Shown in pieces: positions 27,561 to 34,183 of a stretch of DNA of 64,000 nucleotides; the stretch's first letter is position 1, and each line of letters starts with the position of its first letter. The translations under genes and the position numbers were made by a program. The notes beneath the pieces are model-generated. The model searched no databases. It worked only from the letters and a program-made list of their open reading frames with translations, and was not told the DNA's origin. Location: assembly GCA_946480815.1 (NCBI GenBank), contig CAMLLB010000018.1, positions 6,020 through 70,019 of the forward strand, written 5' to 3'. Source of the stretch: an uncultured Flavobacteriales bacterium (GTDB taxonomy: Bacteria; Bacteroidota; Bacteroidia; Flavobacteriales; Crocinitomicaceae).

Positions 27561-28664
27561 TTATTCATCTGTTTTCACTGCATTTTTTGGTTTATTCAGT
27601 GCAAGACGTAATGAGATTACATGTGAGTACAATGCAGTTGAAGCATCACCAATATCTGTAAATGCGTAATCTAAATATACGGCTTTAATATGTAACCCGA
27701 TACCAATATTTGGTTGGATGGTTAATTTTTTTGAGTCGTCAAAATTCTTGATATACTGCATGTTGGAGATTCCGCCACGGATCGTGACCAATTCTTTAAA
27801 ACCGAAAGCAATTCCTACATGCGGATCGAAACTGACTACGTTTGTTTTCAGGATCGTATTCCGTTTACCATCTGTTGTCATGTCCAGATCCAATTCCCCG
27901 GAAACATAAATCCCTTTTTTACCAAGCGGTTGTTTGTAGTATGTTCCAAGAATTAAGCGTGGAAGTGTTAATTCCAGTCCGTTTCTCGGGATTTCATTTC
28001 CTGTTAGTGTAAAGACTTCTTTAGTTTGATCGTCCAATGTGAAAATCCAGGCATTGAAAGTGGAAGTCACATCACGAAGAACTGCTCCGAACTTCAAGCG
28101 ATCACTTTTCTCGTAAGTTGCTCCTGCATCCAGGCCGAATCCCCAGGATTTGGCAAAGTCTCCGACTTTCCGATAGATCACCTTGAAGTTTCCTCCCAAT
28201 GATAAGCCCGGGATTTTGGTTTTACGCGCATAAGAAAGCAGGAAGGCATAATCTGCGGCAGTAAAAGTGGTGATCTTGTCGTAATCGATTCGTCCTTCGT
28301 TGTCAATTAACTGTGTTGTATTGGGAATGTCGTCTACCGCAAAACGGATGATGGATAAACCAACGGCACTTTTTTCATCAACCTGATGTGCTAAGCCCAG
28401 GTAATCGTATTTGGCAATTCCTGCAAAATATTCCGAGTGCATTAAACCAATATCCAGCCACTTATCGGTATGTACCAAACCAGCCGGGTTCCAGTAGCCG
28501 CTGTTCACACCGGTAGTTTGTGCAACCACTGCATTGGAAAGTCCCAAAGCATCAGCTCCGATCCCGATTGATAAGAATTCATTGGAGTATTTGGGTGCAA
28601 CCGAACCTTGTCCGAACGAAAAGCAGGTGCAGGCAGTAATGCAAACAATTAGGTAAAATTTCAT
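27561..28664 (-). CDS. porV: PorV/PorQ-family outer-membrane beta-barrel protein
   Basis: FadL-like outer-membrane protein of 367 residues in the UPF0164/PorV-PorQ family. PorV carries T9SS cargo from the translocon to the PorU sortase. A signal peptide (FYLIVCITACTCFSFGQ) precedes FLSIGIGADALGLSNAVVA and SGYWNPAGL, the family's N-terminal signature; the rest is amphipathic beta strands ending in VISLRLAL. The start is placed at 28664, at the signal peptide, rather than the 28700 ATG of the longer frame. It is immediately upstream of the PorU-type gene, the usual order. PorQ is an alternative name, but the position argues for PorV. Confidence 0.85.
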   Translation of the reverse strand: MKFYLIVCITACTCFSFGQGSVAPKYSNEFLSIGIGADALGLSNAVVAQTTGVNSGYWNPAGLVHTDKWLDIGLMHSEYFAGIAKYDYLGLAHQVDEKSAVGLSIIRFAVDDIPNTTQLIDNEGRIDYDKITTFTAADYAFLLSYARKTKIPGLSLGGNFKVIYRKVGDFAKSWGFGLDAGATYEKSDRLKFGAVLRDVTSTFNAWIFTLDDQTKEVFTLTGNEIPRNGLELTLPRLILGTYYKQPLGKKGIYVSGELDLDMTTDGKRNTILKTNVVSFDPHVGIAFGFKELVTIRGGISNMQYIKNFDDSKKLTIQPNIGIGLHIKAVYLDYAFTDIGDASTALYSHVISLRLALNKPKNAVKTDE

Positions 28665-28747
28665 AGTATACAAGTTCCTCACGATTGCTATTAACTGCAT
28701 CTTTTATAAAAAATTGTGTATCCCGATGGTTTAATGATAAAATCGAA

Positions 28748-28761
28748 GTGTAAATTTACAC
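28748..28761. promoter_or_regulatory. 14-bp perfect palindrome in the porV-pssA divergent gap
   Basis: GTGTAAATTTACAC is a perfect palindrome between divergent porV (start 28664) and pssA (start 28803). An 11-base part, TAAATTTACAC, recurs at 62877-62887 just before pfkA. A regulator site is possible; none is proven. Confidence 0.35.
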
Positions 28762-28802
28762 CTTTTTGAAGGATTTAAACTAACAAAATATTCATTCACC
28801 AG

Positions 28803-29678
28803 ATGAAAATGTTCAATATACCTAATTTGATCACTGCCAGCAACATGCTTTGCGGAGTTCTCGCAATCATTTTGGCTTTTGCCGGAAGAATCGATATCGC
28901 ACCCTACTTTATTTTTCTTGCTGCCGTGCTGGATTTCTTCGACGGTTTTCTGGCTCGCATCCTGAAACAGCAGGGGGAGCTGGGTAAGCAGCTGGATTCT
29001 TTGGCGGATATGATCTCTTTTGGTTTGGCTCCTGGGATTATTATGATGGTAGTGTTAATTACCCAAACTTCGCAAGTTAATTTGGAAGACATAGTATGGC
29101 ATGGAGAATACATTACCACTAAAACCATTGTTGAGTCAAATGGAGAAATAGTTTCAATGCTGCCCGTCTGGATGGCCATAGATGATTGGAAAGCTGGATT
29201 GATAAATTTAAAAGATATTGATTTTTTACCTTTTGCGGCATTAATCATTCCATTCTTTTCCTTATTCCGCCTGGCAAAATTCAACATCGATACCCGCCAA
29301 TCGGAATCGTTTATCGGCTTACCAACTCCGGCAAATACGATCTTTTTCATGGCTTTTCCGTTGTTGCTTACTCAATATGGCGGAACAAAGGGTTGGGAAC
29401 ACAATTTGATCATGTGGTTGGTTCAACCTGTAGTTTTGATCCCGATCATTGTGGTGATGTCGGTGCTTTTGGTGTCTGAACTGCCTTTGTTTGCATTGAA
29501 ATTCAAGCACTTTAAATGGAAAGGAAATGAGATTCGATACATGTTTTTAATAAGTTGTGGAATACTTATTTCAACTTTATTGATTTGGTCCATTCCAATT
29601 ATTGTACTTTTGTACCTGATATTATCATTTATTCAACACATTCTTCGAAAAAATCGAGCACATGAAATTCAAAGCTGA
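28803..29678 (+). CDS. pssA: CDP-diacylglycerol-serine O-phosphatidyltransferase
   Basis: Inner-membrane enzyme of 291 residues that makes phosphatidylserine from CDP-diacylglycerol and serine, first step to phosphatidylethanolamine. The CDP-alcohol phosphotransferase motif D(47)G-AR-G-D-D is intact (FFDGFLARILKQQGELGKQ, then LDSLAD). Hydrophobic segments cover residues 10-45, 75-95, 140-165, 175-200, 205-230 and 245-280. Compared with usual Bacteroidota PssA it carries an extra polar loop (about 96-140, EDIVWHGEYITTKTIVESNG) after the motif. The stop lies inside purS by 17 bases. Confidence 0.92.
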   Translation: MKMFNIPNLITASNMLCGVLAIILAFAGRIDIAPYFIFLAAVLDFFDGFLARILKQQGELGKQLDSLADMISFGLAPGIIMMVVLITQTSQVNLEDIVWHGEYITTKTIVESNGEIVSMLPVWMAIDDWKAGLINLKDIDFLPFAALIIPFFSLFRLAKFNIDTRQSESFIGLPTPANTIFFMAFPLLLTQYGGTKGWEHNLIMWLVQPVVLIPIIVVMSVLLVSELPLFALKFKHFKWKGNEIRYMFLISCGILISTLLIWSIPIIVLLYLILSFIQHILRKNRAHEIQS

Positions 29679-29913
29679 AATCGATGTGATGCCATTAGAG
29701 GCATTGTTAGACCCTCAGGGAAAAGCAGTTACTAACAGTATGCCTACTATTGGTTTGCCTGAAATTACGGGTGTACGGGTTGGAAGACACGTACGTCTTT
29801 TTGTTGATGCGCCTTCTAAAGATGCTGCAACTGAGAAAGTTGAATTGGCTTGTAAGAAATTGCTTTCAAACCAAATCATGGAAAGTTACTCGTATACGGT
29901 TGAGGAGGCGTAA
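29662..29913 (+). CDS. purS: phosphoribosylformylglycinamidine synthase subunit PurS
   Basis: Small subunit of 83 residues of the PurLQS complex that converts FGAR to FGAM in purine synthesis; PurS bridges PurQ and PurL for ammonia transfer. Family features are MKFKAEIDVMPLEALLDPQG, GVRVGRHVRL and the C-terminal helix with ACKKLLSNQIMESYSY. Its start overlaps pssA by 17 bases. purQ and purL are not adjacent, so the complex must be encoded elsewhere. The aldehyde dehydrogenase gene starts 3 bases after the stop. Confidence 0.88.
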   Translation: MKFKAEIDVMPLEALLDPQGKAVTNSMPTIGLPEITGVRVGRHVRLFVDAPSKDAATEKVELACKKLLSNQIMESYSYTVEEA

Positions 29914-29916
29914 GCC

Positions 29917-31473
29917 ATGAAATCCTTAGGTAAAAATCACATTGGTTATCAGGTAAGTGCTCTTGGTAACCATGTTTTTTTTGGTATAGATCCTAAAAAC
30001 AATCAACCTTTTGAAACTGCTTTTCATCAGGCAACACCTGAAGAAACTGATACAGCATTGGCCAGGTCAAAAGAAGCCTTTGAAAAATACCGCCTGATCT
30101 CGATTGAAAAAAGAGTACTTTTTCTAAAAGCTGTTTCTGAAAAACTAAAAGCCAACAAAGAAATCCTGATTCATTGGTTTTGTGCAGAAAGCGGGTTGCC
30201 GCGCGACCGTGCGGAAGTTGAGTTTGCACGATCGTGTTTCCAGTTTGAATATTATGCCTTAGCCGTTGAAACAGGTTATGCTTTGGAAATTAAAATCGAT
30301 TCTGCCGATCCGAATAGAAAACCGAATCCCAAACCTTCCCTTACGAAATGGAATATTCCGGTTGGCCCGGTAGTGGTCTTTGGAGCAAGCAATTTTCCTT
30401 TTGCTTACTCTACTTTGGGTGGAGATGTTGCTTCTGCACTTGCTGCCGGTTGTTCGGTCATCGTGAAAGCACACGCCATGCACCCGCATACGAGCTCGAT
30501 TTCTGCTCAATTGATCCTGGAAACAGCCAAAGAACACGGTATGCCGGATGGAATCCTGTGTCATTTATTGGCTGAAGATTTTACAGTCGGGCAGCAGCTG
30601 GTACAGGATTCGCGTGTCAAAGCGGTTGGATTTACCGGAAGTATCGGTGGTGGAATGGCTTTGCAGAAAATGATCAACGAACGTAAGGAACCGATTTCAC
30701 TCTATGCGGAAATGGGAAGTTCGAATCCAATTGCGGTCACAAAAGATGCATTTGAAAAGCACGCTCCGGAAATTGCGAAACAGATCAGTGCATCGGTTTT
30801 GTTGAATGCAGGACAATTTTGTACTTCTCCCGGCTTGCTGTTTATCGAAGAAACCGCAAATTTCAATGCCTTTAAGGAAATGCTGGTCCAGTCTTTCTCT
30901 CAAAGCGAATTGCAGTGTATGTTACACCCCGGAATTTCCAAACGTTATTTCGAACGGGTGAAAGAACATGCTCCTTTGGTCACGGTTGTCTACGAGGGAA
31001 AATATGAGGGAAACTTTATTCAACCGACTTTAGCTATAACCAATGCAACCCAATTCATTGCAAATCCGCAAATCCAGGAAGAGATCTTCGGCTCCTATCT
31101 GACTATCGTGACCTGTTCCGATAAAGCTGAAATGAAAGAATGCCTTCAATTGCTGCAAGGTCAATTAACAACAAGTCTTTATGCTGAATCGGACGAAGAA
31201 ATCGATTATTTCCTACCCGTTTTAACAGCCAAATCAGGGCGAATCATCCTGAATGGAGTGCCAACCGGGGTGGAAGTAAGTTTTGCCCAGCAACATGGCG
31301 GACCCTTCCCAAGTAGCTTGAATTCCTACTTTACATCTGTAGGTTGGGATGCAATCAAACGCTTTCAACGACCTGTTACATTTCAAAACTTCTCAAAAGT
31401 ATTTAGTTGTAAAAAGGTGAATTTCAACGAAAACAATACTTTTTTACATTTTCTTAACGGAAAATACGAATAA
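29917..31473 (+). CDS. aldehyde dehydrogenase, 2,5-dioxovalerate (ketoglutarate semialdehyde) type
   Basis: NADP-dependent aldehyde dehydrogenase of 518 residues. The base Glu265 (YAEMGSSNP) and nucleophile Cys302 (NAGQFCTSPG) are present, with the cofactor loop GFTGSIGGGMAL (about 235-246) and FGASNFPFAYSTLGGD (about 155-170). These variants (AEMGSSNP and GQFCTSPG) are those of type-III ketoglutarate semialdehyde dehydrogenases, which oxidise 2,5-dioxopentanoate from hydroxyproline or sugar-acid breakdown. No pathway partner is adjacent, so the physiological substrate is not settled. It is in the pssA-purS operon. Confidence 0.85.
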   Translation: MKSLGKNHIGYQVSALGNHVFFGIDPKNNQPFETAFHQATPEETDTALARSKEAFEKYRLISIEKRVLFLKAVSEKLKANKEILIHWFCAESGLPRDRAEVEFARSCFQFEYYALAVETGYALEIKIDSADPNRKPNPKPSLTKWNIPVGPVVVFGASNFPFAYSTLGGDVASALAAGCSVIVKAHAMHPHTSSISAQLILETAKEHGMPDGILCHLLAEDFTVGQQLVQDSRVKAVGFTGSIGGGMALQKMINERKEPISLYAEMGSSNPIAVTKDAFEKHAPEIAKQISASVLLNAGQFCTSPGLLFIEETANFNAFKEMLVQSFSQSELQCMLHPGISKRYFERVKEHAPLVTVVYEGKYEGNFIQPTLAITNATQFIANPQIQEEIFGSYLTIVTCSDKAEMKECLQLLQGQLTTSLYAESDEEIDYFLPVLTAKSGRIILNGVPTGVEVSFAQQHGGPFPSSLNSYFTSVGWDAIKRFQRPVTFQNFSKVFSCKKVNFNENNTFLHFLNGKYE

Positions 31474-31546
31474 ACGTATTGGTGAGTCGAATTAAAAACA
31501 CTTTATTTGTCCTGATGAATTCCCTATCGTTCATTAGTTCTATTGT

Positions 31547-31554
31547 TATATTTG
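31547..31554 (+). promoter_or_regulatory. Bacteroidota -7 box before the coiled-coil protein
   Basis: TATATTTG matches TAnnTTTG, 17 bases before ATG 31572. Confidence 0.6.
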
Positions 31555-31571
31555 TATTTAAATTTTAGATT

Positions 31572-32546
31572 ATGTCAGAAGAATCAGGCTCAAAGAAAAA
31601 CATGACACCGGCACTAACAGCGATTATTGTTTTGTTGGTTGTTTTATTAGGAACGATGACTTATTTATGGAGTTCAAAAAATGGCGCTTTGAAAGAAGCA
31701 ACCAAGAAGAATGAAGAGCTTCAAGCGGACATCGAGGAAATGAACAAAATGATGGCTCCGTTTTTAGGGAGTGAAACCACTAACGACTTGATGTCGGATT
31801 TCACCAATATGATGGATACATACGATGCGTTGATTAAGAAAGATGCATCCAAATCTGATAGCTTGAACGCTCAGAAAGATAAGATCCAGGGATTGATGAC
31901 TGAGTTGGAAACAGCAAAAAAGAATGGTCGTGTAACAGCATCATTGATTGCTAAATTGAAGCGTGAAAATGAAACATTGCGCCAGATTATGATCAGTTAT
32001 GTGAAACAGATCGACCAGTTGAATACTATGAACCTGAAGTTGACTTCCGAATTGGATGAAACTTCCACGCAATTGGCGGAAACACAGACTGAGCGTGATA
32101 CCTATAAAGGTCAGGCTGAGCAAAGTGCCGAGCAGGTTCGTAAAGGATCCAAACTCAATGCGTATGGTTTTTCATCAACAGGTTTGCGCATGAAATTGAA
32201 CGACACAACAGAGCCAACAACCAAAGCTCGTAACTGTGTTCAGGCAAAATCAACGTTTACAATTGGAGAGAACAATATTGCAGAAGCAGGGGATCGTTCG
32301 GTTTACATGCAGATCATTGATCCGGATGGTAAAACATTGCAAGGTCGTTCCGGAGGTACTGCAAGTGCTGCTGACGGCGGAAACTTTGTTTACTCGGCTA
32401 AACGTGATATTCAGTATGGAAACAAAGCGGTTGACGTTACGATCTTCTATGATTTCAACGGGGAAGAGCCGGTGAAAGGAAATTACAAAGTAAAAATCTA
32501 CTGTGATGGTCAGGTGATCGGTTCCGATAGCTTTACCTTAAAGTAA
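31572..32546 (+). CDS. membrane-anchored coiled-coil protein of unknown function
   Basis: 324 residues, no family recognised. A single N-terminal membrane helix (TAIIVLLVVLLGTMTYLW, about 16-33) has no signal-cleavage site, so it anchors the protein with the C terminus in the periplasm. A long coiled coil follows (about 36-195; LKEATKKNEELQADIEEMNK, and TSELDETSTQLAETQTERD). The C-terminal domain (about 196-324) is beta-rich: YGFSSTGLRMKLND, VYMQIIDPDGKTLQGR and VKIYCDGQVIGSDSFTLK, resembling an immunoglobulin-like fold. It has its own promoter and terminator and so is a single-gene unit. A role in cell-envelope structure is only a guess. Confidence 0.75.
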   Translation: MSEESGSKKNMTPALTAIIVLLVVLLGTMTYLWSSKNGALKEATKKNEELQADIEEMNKMMAPFLGSETTNDLMSDFTNMMDTYDALIKKDASKSDSLNAQKDKIQGLMTELETAKKNGRVTASLIAKLKRENETLRQIMISYVKQIDQLNTMNLKLTSELDETSTQLAETQTERDTYKGQAEQSAEQVRKGSKLNAYGFSSTGLRMKLNDTTEPTTKARNCVQAKSTFTIGENNIAEAGDRSVYMQIIDPDGKTLQGRSGGTASAADGGNFVYSAKRDIQYGNKAVDVTIFYDFNGEEPVKGNYKVKIYCDGQVIGSDSFTLK

Positions 32547-32562
32547 ATTGAATAAAGAAATG

Positions 32563-32596
32563 TTGGCTCCGGGATTATTTGTAGTTCCGGAGCTAA
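32563..32596. terminator. hairpin after the coiled-coil gene
   Basis: TTGGCTCCGG (32563-32572) pairs with CCGGAGCTAA (32587-32596) with one G-T pair; the loop is 14 bases. No long T run follows, so termination is probable but not certain. Confidence 0.5.
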
Positions 32597-32611
32597 CTGT
32601 TAAAAAGGAAT

Positions 32612-32627
32612 AAACGTTGAAACGTTT
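32612..32627. promoter_or_regulatory. palindrome upstream of the RRM gene
   Basis: AAACGTT-GA-AACGTTT, 7-base perfect arms, 46 bases before ATG 32673. Could be an operator for the RNA-binding protein gene; no -7 box is visible here. Confidence 0.35.
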
Positions 32628-32672
32628 TAGGTAAATTAGTCGGACTGAAGTCCAATTTTTAAAGTTAGGTAA

Positions 32673-33230
32673 ATGACAAATATTTTTATCGCAAATCTCG
32701 ATTGGGAGATTACATCGGAGGATTTGCAAGCAACGTTTTCAGCGTTTGGTGCGGTTCACTTGGCACATGTAGTGTTTGATGCTAAGACAAAACAGTCCAA
32801 AGGCTTTGGTTATGTCGAAATGGAGAGTGCAGAAGAAGCAATCAATGCTATTCAGGCCCTGAATGGTTTCGAGGTTAATGGCCGTAAGCTGGATGTGAAA
32901 ATTGCTTCCCCGAAAGCAAATCGTCCGAAACCGGAGGATAAACCAAAGAAACCTGCGTTTGGTAACAAACCTGGTGGTTTTCAAAAGAAGTTCAACAACA
33001 ACGGTCCAAGACAAGGAGGTCATGGCGGTGGTGGAGGTTACAGATCAAATGATCGTAATTCGAACGACCGTGGCTCAAGCTACAACCGTGAAGGAGGAAG
33101 CGGAAACTCAAACTACAATCGTGGTGAAGGAGGAAGCTCCAATTACAATAAGAGAGAAGGAGGAAGCTCTGACTCTAATTCCGGTTCGGGAGAACGTCAG
33201 ATGCGTCCACGCAGAAAATTTGATAACTAG
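32673..33230 (+). CDS. RRM RNA-binding protein with Gly-rich tail
   Basis: 185 residues. One RNA-recognition motif (about 1-82) with RNP2 IFIANL and RNP1 KGFGYVEM, then a low-complexity basic tail (about 85-185) made of KPGGFQKKFNNNG, GGHGGGGGYRSND and three or four repeats of the REGGSSNYN type. Such glycine-rich RRM proteins in Bacteroidota and cyanobacteria bind single-stranded RNA and often respond to cold. The tail is likely disordered and could favour condensation with RNA (inference). The crotonase gene starts 12 bases downstream. Confidence 0.9.
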   Translation: MTNIFIANLDWEITSEDLQATFSAFGAVHLAHVVFDAKTKQSKGFGYVEMESAEEAINAIQALNGFEVNGRKLDVKIASPKANRPKPEDKPKKPAFGNKPGGFQKKFNNNGPRQGGHGGGGGYRSNDRNSNDRGSSYNREGGSGNSNYNRGEGGSSNYNKREGGSSDSNSGSGERQMRPRRKFDN

Positions 33231-33242
33231 TTAAATTAATTC

Positions 33243-34016
33243 ATGTCAGAAGCTGTCAATCAAGGTCACGTAGACATACGTGTAGATGAATTCGGTATTG
33301 CTACTATCGAGTTCGGACATCCATTAAGTAATTCATTACCAGGAAAAATTCTTCAAAAATTAGCTCAAACAATTACAGATGCAGGAAATGATCCGGCAGT
33401 AAAAGTGATTGTTTTGAGATCTACCGGAGACAAAGCATTTTGTGCCGGCGCAAGTTTTGATGAGTTGATCTCCATCCAGGATTTGGAAACAGGAAAAGTA
33501 TTCTTTTCCGGATTTGCACAAGTAATCAATGCTTGCAGAAAATGCCCGAAATTAATTATCGGTCGTATTCAGGGAAAAGCAGTTGGAGGAGGAGTAGGAA
33601 TTGCTTCGGCAGTTGACTATTGTTACGCAACCCGTTTTGCAGAAGTAAAACTTTCTGAGCTGGCTGTTGGGATCGGGCCATTCGTGGTCGGGCCGGCTGT
33701 AGAACGAAAAATGGGCCTTTCAGCAATGTCTCAATTGGCAATCAATGCCACAGAATGGAGAACAGCCGAATGGGCAATGCAAAATGGTTTGTATGCAGAT
33801 GTGTTTGATGATGAAGATGAAATGGATGAAGAGATTACACGTCTCGCAACCGTTTTATCGAAGTCAAGCCCGGAAGCAATGGCAGAATTGAAAAAGGTCT
33901 TCTGGAAAGGAACGGAAGATTGGGATCAATTATTGTCAGACCGCGCCGGGATCAGCGGAACGCTGGTCCTTTCGGATTTTACGATCAATGCGATCAATTC
34001 GTTCAAGAAAAAGTAA
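33243..34016 (+). CDS. enoyl-CoA hydratase/isomerase (crotonase) family protein
   Basis: 257 residues with the crotonase fold: oxyanion-hole motifs DKAFCAGASFDEL (about 62-74) and GKAVGGGVGIASAVDYCYA (about 107-125), and the SELAVGIGPFVVGPAV segment (about 135-150), where the catalytic Glu of hydratases is normally the E of a PE(x)xLG motif. The segment is not the usual IPGAGG form, so the reaction (hydratase, isomerase or hydrolase) is not assigned. It may share a transcript with the RRM gene upstream. A strong terminator follows. Confidence 0.85.
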   Translation: MSEAVNQGHVDIRVDEFGIATIEFGHPLSNSLPGKILQKLAQTITDAGNDPAVKVIVLRSTGDKAFCAGASFDELISIQDLETGKVFFSGFAQVINACRKCPKLIIGRIQGKAVGGGVGIASAVDYCYATRFAEVKLSELAVGIGPFVVGPAVERKMGLSAMSQLAINATEWRTAEWAMQNGLYADVFDDEDEMDEEITRLATVLSKSSPEAMAELKKVFWKGTEDWDQLLSDRAGISGTLVLSDFTINAINSFKKK

Positions 34017-34037
34017 ATCAAACCGATTGAAATAAGT

Positions 34038-34066
34038 AAAGGGTGTTCGAAAGAATGCCCTTTTTT
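34038..34066 (+). terminator. rho-independent terminator after the crotonase gene
   Basis: AAAGGGTGTTC (34038-34048) pairs with GAATGCCCTTT via two G-T pairs across a GAAA loop; six T follow. Confidence 0.85.
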
Positions 34067-34148
34067 GTTGGGATATGATTGTATGCTCATCACAGGCCGT
34101 AAAATATTCATTCCACTAATTTTTAAGTACATCTCATGAAAAATTAGC

Positions 34149-34156
34149 TACCTTTG
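34149..34156 (+). promoter_or_regulatory. Bacteroidota -7 box for the LRR gene
   Basis: TACCTTTG matches TAnnTTTG, 27 bases before ATG 34184, and overlaps the TTG at 34154 that would give a longer frame. Confidence 0.6.
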
Positions 34157-34183
34157 GATCGTTCAATACCCCTAAATCTAAAT

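Noticed and set aside
33000..33180. GGAGGAAGC-type DNA repeats
   Set aside because: They encode the Gly/Ser/Asn-rich tail of the RRM protein and follow its reading frame.
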